Assembly: GCA_020091685.1 (NCBI GenBank)
Contig: CM034607.1
Coordinates: 31,370,831-31,434,830 of the forward strand
Reading direction: 5' to 3'
DNA from: Lutjanus erythropterus
Lineage: Eukaryota; Chordata; Actinopteri; Lutjaniformes; Lutjanidae
DNA: 64,000 nt
A program made the translations under genes and the position numbers. This document shows, piece by piece, positions 34,648 to 45,720 of the stretch; position 1 is the stretch's first letter; each line of letters opens with the position of its first letter. The notes below the pieces were generated by a model, which saw nothing but the letters and a program-made list of their open reading frames with translations, was not told where the DNA came from and searched no databases.

Positions 34648-34810
34648 GCTGCGTTTACATGCACCCTGATTTTCCACTGTTATACAGAGTATGATAATAT
34701 TCTGAATGTGATACAGGTCATGGAAACAGCATTTTATAAATTAAGCCTTATTCTGAATGGAGCAGACATGGGATACACCAATATTATGCAGGTTTAGGAG
34801 CATTTTTATA
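34648..34810 (+). repeat. MITE-like block starting GCGTTTACATGCACCCTGAT
   Basis: Contains GTTTACATGCAC, TATTCTGAATGTGATACAGG and CCTTATTCTGAATGG, a pattern of fish MITEs with 'gtttacatg' ends; possibly related to 22085-22265. The right end is not seen. Confidence 0.35.
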
Positions 34811-34899
34811 TACCTCACTCACAACAACCTCCTCTTTTCTGGTCTGTCAGTATCAAAGGCCAGCTGGTAGAACAAGTTCAATAATTTAAATACCTTACA

Positions 34900-35338
34900 A
34901 CAGAGATGTACTACTACTTGTCCTTTACCCAGCATATCAACCCTGTCTGCTAGAAAGTACAGCAGAGCTTCACTGTGCTGAGGAAGCTCAGGACTTTTAA
35001 TGTCAACGAGGACATTTTAACCTTACAGCACACTTATTGAATCTATACTCATCTACAACATTTCATCCCGGTACAACACTCTGACCTCCCACAAGGCCAG
35101 AAAAATAACTGATTCACCCAGAACTTCCCTATCTGAACTAGACAGCCGCTCTCTGATCAAACAGGATCCCTTTCACCCCCTGCTCCAATCCTCCAATCCA
35201 ATCCTTCCAGTAACTGCCATCAGGTCGATGCTAGAAAGTCCCTCTGGCCTGGAAAAACAAGAAGAAAAAATCTTTTTTTCTCTCTGTAATCACTAACCTG
35301 AACAGTTTAAAACAAACACTGCACTTTTACTTGGTTTG
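34900..35338 (+). mobile_element. LINE relic: end of a reverse-transcriptase ORF and 3' tail
   Basis: Broken frames read LRKLRTFNVNEDILTL (from 34978) and, after a frameshift near 35030, IESILIYNISSRYNTLTSHK (from 35037). They are followed by DPFHPLLQSSNPILPVTAIR (from 35165). This order (LRKLRSF, IESIL, then HPL...LPSGRR-like) is the C-terminal region of fish LINE proteins of the L2/CR1/Rex1-like group; the exact clade is not determined. 5' truncation and frame breaks mark it as dead. It ends in the (TATC)n run at 35339-35420, as such LINEs often do. Confidence 0.65.

Positions 35339-35420
<82 letters not shown>
35339..35420 (+). repeat. (TATC)n microsatellite, about 20 units
   Basis: 82 bp of perfect TCTA repeats at the 3' end of the LINE relic. 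The array probably grew from the LINE's own tail. Confidence 0.95.
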
Positions 35421-37174
35421 CTGCAATATTTTGTTATCTAAAAATGTTTATTATGGAGCATCAAAATAAGGAAATGTTGGGTTTTCATCAGGTGTAACTT
35501 AACTCTGTTCTATCCGTCTGTGACACGAACGCAACATGAAACTGTAACTTAAAGCGGAAACCTGAAAGTAGAAACAGTGACGCTGGAGAGGAACTAACCA
35601 CAGAGATTCAGACGCCACAAAGGTCCGGAGAGCTGAACGCACACAGACTTTTAAAATCCTTTTCACATCAGAAACAATAATAATAATAAAAAAAAAAAAT
35701 TAAAAAAGACAAAGTTGTCTACTGACAATGGGAAACGGGTCAATCGGCTATTATTTATTTATTTATTTTTTGCTGGTTTAGCTATGTTGAAAAAACCTGC
35801 ATATACGTGCTATATGCTAATTGTGGTTCCAAAATGTGTCTCATTTAGTGCTTTTACAGCAGTTTGATTCAGTTTGTCCAAAAGACAAGCCCATATTTCA
35901 AAAAACAGACTTTTTTGTGCACGTAAATATTGTCCGTGCGAATGCAGCTGTAAGCATTTGTCAAATATTAAAATGATCTGGTGGTCAGTTTCTAAACTAA
36001 TGTGGGATAACTGGTGCCAGGAGCAGACTACGTGATGATTATGTCTCCTTACATGGGCACTATTTTTGATAATGATTGGTCCCAAAGCTGGTTTTTATTC
36101 CTGACGGCCCACATCAGGCCATTAGTGAGCTGATATTGAGTAGGATGATACCGGCGTTCCAACTTGGCTTTTGGGCGTTTGCTGTGCAGAATAATGAATG
36201 TGCAGTTTGAAGGCTATTTTCAAAGTCATCTAGTGAAAGAGGAAAGTTTCTGTGTCTCACTTTAAATCTGAGCTGGAGACGTGTACGTACCAGACTTTTG
36301 AAATGAACAATTTTTATAGATTGATAGTTTCTGGTTTTCCAATAAGCAAGACGCGTTAGAAGTCATTTTAAGAATTTCTAGCGCAGTAATTCAACTGATT
36401 TGTGAAAAAAATGCAAATCTCAGACACAAATTATTATTCCAAGCAGGGTGCTGTCTCAGAACATGTCTGAAGTGGATCTTAAAGTGGAACACACAATAAA
36501 GGAACATGCAAAGCTGCATTAATAAGGAGAAAGCCACCATAAGCTGAAACATAAAGGGTTTAGTATGCTGGTAGATGCTGCTCACTGGCGTCCAACCTAA
36601 TCATTACTTGTGTGTGATTTTAGTGCTGCTTTAGCGGAGTCGAGGTTAAAATTGTTTTTCATTAACAATTCATAAACAGTGCGGTAAAGAGCACCATTAT
36701 GGCCTTTTACAAATGACACACACACAAAAGAAGAGAGACAGAGGAAGAGAGGCTGGATCAGGTGGAGCTTTCAGAGGTAAACTGAGCAGCACTGAGAGGA
36801 AAAGTAGTGTCCTTTTTCAAAAAGAGGTTGAAAATGGAAGGAAGGGGGGTAAGTCACGGGCAGGCTTTTGGAGTAATGAATTACCTGATTAGGATAAAAA
36901 AAAAAAGGGTAACTGTATTCCAATACAGTTACAGAAAAAAAACATAATTAGATCACCAATACATTTAGTGAAAATGGGGATTATTAGCAAGTTTACAATT
37001 TTGGAATCTGCTTACATTACAACAGTTCACAAGTCTCACAACACCACTGTGGTCTCAGTGAAACCAGCTAATCTTACAGTCAATTCATTATGATGGCCTC
37101 TAGCAAAAAAGACCTTTATTGGGTGGAAATATTGACATTGTTTGGTCTATAAATCAGAAAATGGGGAAAAACAC
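35421..37174. other. No firm feature
   Basis: Unique-looking DNA with an A-rich stretch at 35680-35710 and a TTTA run at 35753-35768. The minus frames at 35810-36085 and 36391-36585 show no domain. 36600-36720 has paired ATTGTT/AACAAT words (36651-36669), which is weak evidence of anything. Confidence 0.35.
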
Positions 37175-37870
37175 TAAAGTGACAGTTCTGCCTTTAGCAG
37201 TGAAAAGACTGTCATCATCCAACAACTTAACATCTAATTTAAAGAAACCTTTACATATAAGACCAGCTGCTGACATTAGCTACACAGACCAACTGCTAAT
37301 GTTAGCTACACAGAACAACTGCTAACGTTAGCTACACTAATGTTTGCTACATAGAAGAACCACTAACGTTAGCTTCACAGAAATCCAGTTAGCTAGCTAA
37401 GAGACAGTAGGTTGTGATGAAGGTGACCGGGATGGTGTGTGGGTAAAAACACAAGTTTATGGCACTTTAAAGTCAGAAAAATAGAACAATAACATTACAG
37501 TAGAGGGACAGTTTTGCCTTCAGATGTGAAAATACTGTTATCACCCAGAGACTCAACATCTAATTTAAAGAAACATTTACAGGGGAGACCAACTGCTAAT
37601 ATTAGCTACACAGACCAACCGCTAACGTTAGCTACACAGACCAACCGCTAACGTTAGCTGCACAGACAACCACTAACGTTAGCTGCACAGACCAGCTGCT
37701 AGTGTTAGCTACACAGAAGAACCACTGACATCAGCTTTACAGAAATCCAGTTAGCTAGCTAGCCTGCTAATATCTGCTCCTACTGAAAAATATGTTGGGA
37801 CTGTAGGTGGTGAAGCTGGTGACTGGGATAGCATGGCAGTAAAAATAAAAGTTTTTATCAGTTTATTTAA
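37175..37870 (+). repeat. Tandem duplication of a 330-360 bp unit with palindromic minisatellite
   Basis: Unit 1 starts near 37175 (GACAGTTCTGCC at 37181) and unit 2 near 37500 (GACAGTTTTGCC at 37507). Both go on to AACATCTAATTTAAAGAAAC, then a minisatellite of about 26 bp (GCTAACGTTAGCTACACAGA...), then AAATCCAGTTAGCTAGCTA (37381, 37743). Unit 2 has more minisatellite repeats. The core GCTAACGTTAGC is a perfect 12-bp palindrome (37321, 37621, 37647). Confidence 0.8.
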
Positions 37871-38109
37871 AGTTTGAGTGGACAGATGATGATGCCTTGA
37901 ACTCTGGGAGCAGGAGTGATGAAGACTGATGGTAGTTTGAGCTACTTGGTGTCAAAGTTTCCTCTTGTTTGAACCTGGATTTGCAGTCTGAACCTCACAG
38001 GCCAACCGCATTGATTTCATAAGGAACCTCATTTAGTTCAAGTTTTTTATTCAAAAATCCATTAGGAACGATACAGATGAACAAATGCACAGAAGAAGAC
38101 TGAAATGTC

Positions 38110-38725
38110 ATCAAGTGACGAAGAAATGTGGGGTGTGGAGGAATAAAGATGAACTGTGGCAGCAGAAGAAAGGAGAGAATAAGGAGCTGGGCATGAAGAT
38201 TAGATGGAGGCAGGTATTGAAAAGAGGCCACGAAAAGAACGATAAAAAGATGAACTGAGGCTGGAATGAACTGAAGTGAGAGTGGATGAAGATGAGATGG
38301 AAGTAGAGATTGAAAAGAGGGGAATAAGTGAAAAACAGATGAACTCGCGCGGCAGAGGCGGGTAGAGCGTGCGGGAGGATGGAGGTAGACGAGTGGAAAT
38401 GGAGGGAGGAGAACGGCAAAAATGAACTTGGGGAGACGGCGGCAGAAAGTGAGACAATGAGGAGGAGATGAGATGGATGAAAACACGTGGAGGGAGGGAG
38501 AGAAGTGGAAAAGGGGAACAGAGTGACATGAGGAGAAAGCGGAGGACGAGGGGGGGGACGGCTCCTCAGAGATAGGCCATTAATAATCCATGGAGCCTTA
38601 AGTACTCCTATTGAGGGAGAAAATCGCTCCTGTGAGCCTGAAAGCAGCCACCACACTCAGCCTCCCTCCTCTCCCTGGCCTCTTCTCATCTTCTTTTCTC
38701 CCCTTCAGTCCCTCTACTTCTTTTA
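38110..38725. repeat. Purine-rich tract followed by a pyrimidine-rich patch
   Basis: 38110-38560 is strongly G/A-biased with a G-run near 38552-38560; 38655-38725 is C/T-rich. Three overlapping minus frames of up to 181 codons are Ser/Leu/Pro/Phe-rich in every phase, as expected from the skew alone, so none is called as a gene. Confidence 0.65.
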
Positions 38726-38821
38726 AATAGGCCTTCCTTTGTTTGCCGTTTGTTTGGTGGCATCATGAGTAATCATCGAGTAATGCTGTTGCTTGAAATG
38801 TGAAGTAAATCTGTCTTTTAA

Positions 38822-38960
38822 GGCCCCGACACAATGTGCAATAGCAGCAATCACGCGGGGGTCGTTGCGTGTCGCACTGAGCGAGATGGTTCTGTTAAAA
38901 TTTTAGTGGCAATCTGTGTCATCTATGGTGAAAATATCAGTTCTGAAGAGAATCGAATTG
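38822..38960 (+). repeat. Possible MITE fragment beginning AAGGCCCCGACACAA
   Basis: The opening phrase resembles the terminus of a common fish MITE. The inside is CpG-rich (AATCACGCGGGGGTCGTTGC). No matching right end is found. Confidence 0.3.
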
Positions 38961-39119
38961 TGCATTGACAGCCTGCTCTTATGTTCTGAAGATGCTTGGA
39001 AATAATGCTGGCATCTCTGTGCTCCAGAGGGGTTTTCTTCTTTGTTGGTGTCTCACAATGTCTTTTTCATGTTACCGCCATCTTTTTGATTCATGTTTTG
39101 TTTGTTTGTTTACTTCTGA

Positions 39120-39870
39120 GCTACACTCTTAGAAATAAAAGAGCTCACAAGAACCATAGAGGGTTCTTCAGCTTGTCCCCATAGCAGAAACCTTTTTGGT
39201 TCCTGGTAGAATCTTTAACAAAGGTTCCACGTAGAACCCCTCCTTTTCCACCTCACAAGCTCTGGTTCTCGTTTTGTTCAAGATACTTGGAACCTTTTTC
39301 TAGTGAACCAGCCCGCATTTCCACCAGTATTAAGTGGAACCATTATAATCAAGGATGTCACTGACAGAGAGCGTTACGCAACGCACGACAACCTACAGAA
39401 TATGACACGCCCACTTTGGTTCCGAAGGAAAACCTGCCGGTTCTTGGTTCCAAACGGGTTCCAGATTTTCTGGTTCCAAACATGAATAACTTTCTCCTAA
39501 AAAGGGTTCCCTTGACACACCATTTCTTCAAAAAAGGGTTCTTTCAAAGCAACTGGTTCTGTGAAAAGGATTCAACCAGAACCTCCTGTGAGAGGTTCTA
39601 AAGGAAAACCCTTCTATGGTGTAATGGTCAGAAATTTTCCACCTTTTAAGGGTGCTATTAGGAACCCACCCAGTGGATTCTACTGAAATTCTTTTCAACT
39701 GGAACACATCTAGGGTATTCTACCCAGAAGGCTTATATATTCCAAGAGTTTCATGTAGAACCTACCAATGAGATTCTACCGAGAGCCCTTTTCTATTCCA
39801 AGGAGAATCCATCTAGAACCAACCCAGGGGGTTCTACTAGGAACCCTTTTATATTTTGGTACAAAGAACC
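39120..39870 (+). repeat. Minisatellite element of TAGAACC/GGTTCTA units, copy 2
   Basis: The head 39123-39185 (ACACTCTTAGAAATAAAAGA, GAACCATAGAGGGTTCTTCA, GCTTGTCCCCATAG) matches copy 1 at 33245-33300 in the same orientation, 5.9 kb away. The array of GGTTCTA/TAGAACC variants resumes after the insertion and runs to about 39870. It is shorter and more diverged than copy 1. Confidence 0.75.
39238..39485 (+). mobile_element. Insertion related to the 33397-33610 foldback
   Basis: Begins CCCCTCCTTTTCCACC, like the GGGCCCTTTTCCACC end of the other copy, and continues with ATGTCACTGACAGAGAGCGT, ACACGCCCACTTTGGTTCCG and CAGATTTTCTGGTTCCAAAC. These are interior parts I associate with fuller members of the same fish MITE. 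The right terminal repeat is missing or decayed. Confidence 0.5.
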
Positions 39871-40499
39871 TGTGACAAAAGATTTCACCCATACATCTTG
39901 CCAACTCAATCATGACATGAAACCACCTTTTTGAACAAACATCTGCATGATAAGAACTACCTAAAATGACAGAAATCATCTTCAGGAAAAAATTTATTTG
40001 ACATGTACTTTGCTATTTTAATTCCATCTACTTAAATGGAGGAGGCGGGGCTTATGACCTATACTGCAGCCAGCCAGCAGGGGGCAATGGAGGTGTTTTG
40101 GTTGTGATGTTGTCTATCTTTATATACATCAATAGTCACCAACCAAAGTATGGGAGAATTTGAAAGTTTGACTGAATGGCAGTGAAAGTGAAAGTAAAAA
40201 GATCACCAAGGTTATTAATATTCAACAGGTTGAGGACACGATTTAAATTTTCACGGTGGTTGTTGAGATTTTGAAGTCGGGACCAAACTGACATTGCCAT
40301 CCATAGAGCCAGGCAGCTACAGTGGTTAAAAATTGTGCTTACATCATCGGCCGTAGCAGCGTTGTGAGAATTTGGTGCTGAATTCCTGACTGTGGCAGAA
40401 TTTCAATGCAGGCTGAGGCTGCGACACATCAGCGGCCTTGCATTCAGGCACAGGCGCTGCCTAGCACATCCAAAGATTTCGCCACATTTTTCCTCACCA
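39871..40499. other. No feature recognised
   Basis: Unique-looking DNA. GAGGAGGCGGGGCTTATGAC near 40039 followed by CAGCCAGCAGGGGGCAATGG resembles a phrase found in fish repeats, but no ends are visible. Confidence 0.35.
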
Positions 40500-40965
40500 T
40501 TGTCAACTTTCATCTCACCCCTTCTCCCCCTCTGCCCAGGCTGCGTCTATTTAAATGTGTATTAAATCGGAGCAGAGCTCACGCCACATGTCGCACCTTG
40601 AATTTAAATCCCTCTCTGCTGCTTTTTCTCTTGAATTTGTCCCATTTCTCACTCTCTCTTTTCTCCCTCCGACTCTCCCTTTCTTTCTTCCTTTCCTCTC
40701 CCACCGTGGTGTCTCGCTTGTTGTCTTTGTCTATTAATGTTCTCTTTCCTCCTCTATTTCATCACACAGACAGACTGAGGGAGAAAGAGAGCAGGATGGA
40801 GAGAAACGAAGAGAGAGAAGCAAAGGTAAAAAAGACCTGCGAGAAGAAAAGAACAATGCACACAGAGGAAGATAAATGAATGAGACAAAGAGAGAAAATA
40901 GGTGAGAGAGGAAGAGATGGATAGAAGGAGGGTAAGCCAGTAAATCTGGGGCCAGACAGAGACAC
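40500..40965. repeat. Pyrimidine tract followed by purine tract
   Basis: 40500-40770 is C/T-rich and 40771-40965 G/A-rich, so the skew flips at about 40770. The long low-complexity frames on both strands (up to 157 codons) follow from this composition. Confidence 0.6.
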
Positions 40966-42420
40966 AGCACTATGTTTTCATTCTGGTGACAAGTGGATTT
41001 TATGAAACCTTTTGAAACGTCGCAAAAAATAAAATGGAGATTAGGTGCATCAGTTTACTGCATGTCAAAAAATAAACTTTGAATTGAGGAATATTAGACA
41101 TTTGTTATTGTTCTTTAATGTCAGCTAATGTTAGCCATATTTTATGTTTCAGCCGCAGACGAAAACAAAAAGAAATCCACTTGGCAACAAGCTGATACCT
41201 AAATAATGGCTCGTTATAAATGGGAGCGACGGCGCGTGAGGCATTTCTGAGAGGCTGAGGTGGATGTTTTGGGATTTTAAAGTCATTTGTGAACTGTTGT
41301 GCAATTAAAGTTAAAGTCATACTCTGATATTTTCATGTGAAAATTAGGTACATGCTCGTCATGTACACATCTCGTAGACACCAGGAATACTAGTCTGTTA
41401 ATGTAGTCCTTAATATTTCACAACAACGATTAACTGTTGTCTCTAAGATATTCCACGGGGGCAGCAGCTCCGTCAGACGGCAACCATGCTCTCCCTTTGC
41501 TAATGCCCATGTGGCCCGGATGTTGATATTAGCAAAGTGGGATAGACGAAAGCTTGTGCACTGCACAGTTTGTCTGTACTTTGATCTAGAAAATGAAAAT
41601 AAGGTTGTATGTAGGTTGTGTCAGAATAAACTTGCATATATCCACTCGACTTAAGCAATGCATAACCACGTTCAGCACATGCATGTGGACGTTAACCTGC
41701 AGGAGAGCAGGCTGCAGCTGCTAGCTTGCTAATGTACTGCTAACATAAGCCATTGTGTGGCAGCTATTTACCCACAGCTGATGTTAGCTAGTTCATAATG
41801 CATACACACATTTCAGTGGCATTTAAAATATGATTTGATTATTGAATAATGTGATTAGCATCTTCAGATAGCTCTTACACACTTAACACACAAATAAACA
41901 ACCAATTTTTAACAATGCTTAACATTATCAATTAATTGAGCTCAATTTGAACTGTTTTCCGAGTGTTTTCTTTCTGTTAGACTAGTCTAAATGAAAATTT
42001 GTGTTTAATCAACAGGAAAATGAGTCACCAAGAACAGCCCCAGCATGCTAAAAATATGTTTGTCTTGTCTGTTACATGTGTGATTTCTTTGGAGTAAAGA
42101 AAAGAAGATCTTGTTGGCATGAGCATCACAGTCACCATGGCTGAACAAAGACAGAAAAGAGCTTCTACAACAACAGAATCTGAGGATTAAGACGCCACAG
42201 TGCCGCCCACAGTTTAATTGACAGGTGAAGTGCGGCGCGGAAACAATACTGCAGCAATGAACACTGTGAACACTGAGCACCAAAGCTGGAGACCAAAACA
42301 AAAGAGTGTTGAACTTCATGATGAGACAACTGCAAAATCTGCACAAACAAACTTTGTGTTGATTCTGTTTCCCTGTTATTTTCTAATTCAACACATCATA
42401 ATCCACATAAAGGCCAAGAG
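40966..42420. other. Mostly unassigned; possible MITE at 41310-41470
   Basis: 41310-41470 (AAAGTCATACTCTGATATTT, GTACACATCTCGTAGACACC, AACAACGATTAACTGTTGTC) resembles a dispersed fish element. 41700-41800 has AGC/TAGC-rich phrases (GCTGCTAGCTTGCTAATGTA). The minus frame at 42005-42346 has no domain. Confidence 0.3.
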
Positions 42421-43070
42421 ATAAATGGAGACAGAGAAAATGGAAGAGAGACTCATGTAAAGTCTTTGCTCGGCAAGTCTCCGACTAGCGACGATGATGA
42501 ATTAATGAAATCACTGACAAACCGCTGCATCGTGAGCCGGCAGCAGACAGAGGGGCCGGGACAGACAAAGACAGAAGAGAGAAAGAAAGATGGAGGGAGC
42601 TAAAGACGAGAGAATTAATGAGTGAGATGACAGCGAGGCGCATGGAGGAATGACAGAATGAGAATGAGGCCAAGAAAGAGAGGAAGGGTGAAAATGAAAG
42701 AAGCAAAGGGGAGAGAGGAAGAGCAAGGGCCAGAGAGGAAGGCAGACAGGCAGACGGAGAGATAAAACACAAAGGATGGGAAAATTAATGACAGACACAG
42801 AAGGAAGGAAGGGAGGGGGGGTAAGGTGGAGCAGGAGAGGAGGATGAAAACGAGTGAATCGATGAGACAAAAGGGAGCGAATGAAGGCTGTAAAGGGAAA
42901 GAAATATGAAGAGAGGGGGAGGTAAACAGGGTCAAAAGGCTGCGAGAGCCAGCAAGAGGGTGAGGCGGAGATGGAGACGGAGAAAAAGAGAAAGCCGATG
43001 TGACAGGTGAAAGGGAAAATGGGAAAAAACAGCATATAGAATGAGGAAGAACAGAGTCGGGGCCTAAGCC
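42421..43070 (+). repeat. Long purine-rich (GA) tract
   Basis: About 650 bp of strongly G/A-biased sequence (AGAGAGAAAGAAAGATGGAG, GGAAGGAAGGGAGGGGGGGT). It yields a 240-codon minus frame, the longest in the window, made of Ser/Leu/Pro/Phe/Cys runs that start with no signal or domain. I treat it as a compositional artefact. Confidence 0.7.
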
Positions 43071-43104
43071 AGCCAGGCGTTGCCCGAGGCGATGGCATTG
43101 TCTC

Positions 43105-43139
43105 TGTGTGTGTGCATGTGTGTATATGTGTGTGTGTGT
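43105..43139 (+). repeat. Imperfect (GT)n microsatellite
   Basis: GT repeats with CA and TA interruptions. Confidence 0.85.
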
Positions 43140-43265
43140 TTACACACAGGGGAAGGTATGTGCGGCGCCAGAAAACGTAGTCGGTGGACGGATGCCCAGA
43201 GTTACCCCCCTCCTCCCTTTGGTTTTCTTCCATCCCTCTGTCACTCCACCCTCAGTCCCAAAGCC

Positions 43266-44025
43266 TCCATCTCCATTGTTACATCTACATTTGGAAAAGT
43301 GTAATCCTGTTTAGATAAGCTGAGTACAAAGCGCGGTGTAATGACATCTGAAAAAGAAGATGTCTATTTATGTGCGTTCAACACAAACGTCTTCGTTTCG
43401 CTGAACGTTTTAACCACATGTGGTCCAGACAGAGGTGCAGATTTTTGCCCGTGGGTGCCCAAATTAAGTGAATAGCACCAAGGTGATGATTGACACAAAA
43501 CCACTTTTACTCCACTCCTCCTTTAGCAATTACTGTCGTCCATCAGACGTAGACACAAATGGCAATGAAATGCATGCTTTTGACATCAAACTGTGCAATG
43601 CCAGCGCCTGATGCATGTTATAATTAGCTTACAAATCCCAGCTTTAGCCTACATGGCTGCAAATGTGCAGTGAAGAAGACCCTGATAGATGTTTGCATGA
43701 AACTTCCTGTAACACAGTATCTTCACCTTGGACTCAGAAACCATCTCCATCACTATCGCCACTGTTACATCCACATTTGGAAAAAGTATAATCCTTTCAG
43801 ATAAGCTGACTACAAAGCACGGTGTAATGACATCTGAAAAAGGAGATGTCTATCTAAGTGTTTTAACCACACGTGGTCCAGTCAGAGGGGCTGATTTATA
43901 AAAACACACGGGTTGATAGCATCAAGGTGATGACTGATGCAAAGCCACTTTTATTGCACTCCTCCTTGAGTAGTTACTGTCATCAATCGGACGTAGACAC
44001 AAACGGCAATGAATTACAACGCTGC
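43266..44025 (+). repeat. Direct duplication, two units about 478 bp apart
   Basis: Unit A (43266-43573) and unit A' (43743-44020) share TTACATCTACATTTGGAAAA, AAAGCGCGGTGTAATGACAT, TTTTAACCACATGTGGTCCA, ATCAAGGTGATGACTGAT-like and GACGTAGACACAAATGGCAA with scattered mismatches. There is no terminal repeat or coding frame. It looks like an old tandem duplication. Confidence 0.75.
43595..43745 (+). repeat. Unit B of the local duplication
   Basis: CAGCTTTAGCCTACATGGCT, GCAAATGTGCAGTG and TTCCTGTAACACAGTATCTT match 45150-45230 (CAGCTTTTGCCAACATGGCT, GCCAATGTGCAGTG, TTTCTGTAGCACAATATCTC). B follows A here; its copy B' follows A' only after about 1 kb. Confidence 0.65.
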
Positions 44026-45089
44026 TCTGCTGCAGATCATAACAGTCTACACCTACCAGCACAAGTCTCTAAGGAACAGTGACTCAGTTTTTCTGTGCAT
44101 ATATAAACACTCAACGCTGTGAGCACAAAAGGCTCCAGGTTCGCTTCGCCCTTTGCTATTGAATTTTAGCTGTCTAGGCTTGTCTTAGACAGATCATATG
44201 CTCATAACTCAAAAATAAGGATGACCTACTACGATGCAACCAGCAGAGATTTGTAGTTCTGCCAACATTAACATGACACCAGCTGAAACAAGATTTAAAA
44301 CTGGTGATTACTTGTGTCCCCTAGTGGCTGGTTAAGAAGAGTGAGAAGTCAGCCGTCCATGTTCGTGCAAAACAGAGGAGTCAAAAATAAGATTACTGCC
44401 TCGCAGTTGTATTTCTCCATTAACCAGTCAAGTTTTACAGTTTTACATGTTTGTCCAGACTCATGTAATGTATGTAGTGTTATTCTATCAGTTCTCATAC
44501 CCAGAACTCAAGTGAAGTTTCTGTCCACTTGAAGACTGGGTTTGAATTAGTTCCTTTTGGAGTCAGAGGTGAGTTAAATCTCTCTGCAGTCCATTCCAAG
44601 TCAAATCATCATATTATTGTGACATAAAGCTGGCGGGATAAAGTAATAACCTTGATAACAGCTCAAATAAAATGTAGTATACACCACATTTCATTCCTGT
44701 AGATACTGAAGTAAATGAAGCGTGCTTTCCTTTCACACTTGCTTTAGTTTCTGACCTCGAATGAAGATATCTTGAAGAGAAGCATGTTCAAAACCCTTAC
44801 GAATTCAACATTACTGATTTATATTTCTCCAAGTGGGCAGATTACATATGTTCCTGCACAGATCACTGCCTGTTCTGATAATCCCTCTCATACTACATCA
44901 CCTACTAGCCAAGTTGTGACTCAGCGGCTTTAAATCAGAAACAAACTGGAGTCTAACCACCTGTGAAATGACTTATCACTTATTTAACTACCAACTCTTT
45001 TAGACTGAAGTCATCTCTGATCAAATCTCTGTTCTTGGCCGGCTCAAACTACCAGATCACATGTTAAATATTTTGAGTTTGAGTCCAAT
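44026..45089. repeat. Segment separating A' from B', with dispersed repeat at 44330-44580
   Basis: If A-B was duplicated as a block, this 1-kb stretch was added later. 44399-44465 is the second copy of the repeat at 29364-29432. The remaining sequence has no recognised ends. Confidence 0.45.
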
Positions 45090-45260
45090 CTTTGCAAGTC
45101 AGAGCCTAATGTATGTTGTTACTGGCTTACATACTCTGTAGAGTGTTCCCAGCTTTTGCCAACATGGCTGCCAATGTGCAGTGTAGAAGCTCATATAACT
45201 ATTTGCACATAACTTTCTGTAGCACAATATCTCCACATTGGCTTGGAAACCTTTATGGGA
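45090..45260 (+). repeat. Unit B' of the local duplication
   Basis: Matches 43595-43745 in the same orientation; the shared words are listed there. More diverged than A against A'. Confidence 0.65.
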
Positions 45261-45720
45261 TTGCTTAATGTGCAGAGAGGAGGTCTCTGCAACTGACTGA
45301 TTGATGTTTGCTTCTACTTCCAAAAAGCAAAGGAGGAACATTGTCAGAATATCTTATATATGATCCATTTGGAGCCTCATCGATGCTCTTGAAAGAGAAT
45401 AAAACACACTGTATCTGCACTGTAGTCAGAATTACACGAATGGGTTTGGCTTGAGATTTTGGCCCACCCTTTGGTTTGCCTTGGGCACAAAAACTTTGAA
45501 AACCACAGAGTCAGACGTACAGGTGGAGCTTGAGTTGGGTCGTGAACCTGCTAAAACATGTCTGTGAAGATTCTCAGTCATCCAGGCCGCAGTATTTGCT
45601 CTGAGCCGTCGTAGGTGACTTGACTTTGCTTGAGTTGCATGAAGAAAAAGAATTGAATGAGTCTCTGTGATGAGAGGTGAAACATCTTCAAGAAACTCAA
45701 GCAAAGTCCAGTTGCTTACA
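45261..45720. repeat. Dispersed repeat block with a 15-bp hairpin
   Basis: 45447-45506 (CTTGAGATTTTGGCCCACCC, GGGCACAAAAACTTTGAAAA) is partly repeated at 46278-46325. 45560-45710 has GTGAAGATTCTCAGTCATCC and GATGAGAGGTGAAACATCTT, phrases of a common fish repeat. GACTTTGCTTGAGTT at 45622-45636 pairs perfectly with AACTCAAGCAAAGTC at 45694-45708. The 90-codon minus frame is repeat-derived. Confidence 0.5.

Noticed and set aside
38111..38656. 181-codon minus-strand open frame
   Set aside because: Same compositional cause: three overlapping frames are open across the G/A-rich tract.
40406..40970. 157-codon plus frame and 78-codon minus frames
   Set aside because: Skewed pyrimidine/purine composition explains them; no recognisable protein.
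42511..43233. 240-codon minus-strand open frame, the longest in the window
   Set aside because: It lies on a purine-rich tract and consists of Ser/Leu/Pro/Phe runs in every phase; no domain, start context or splice signal.
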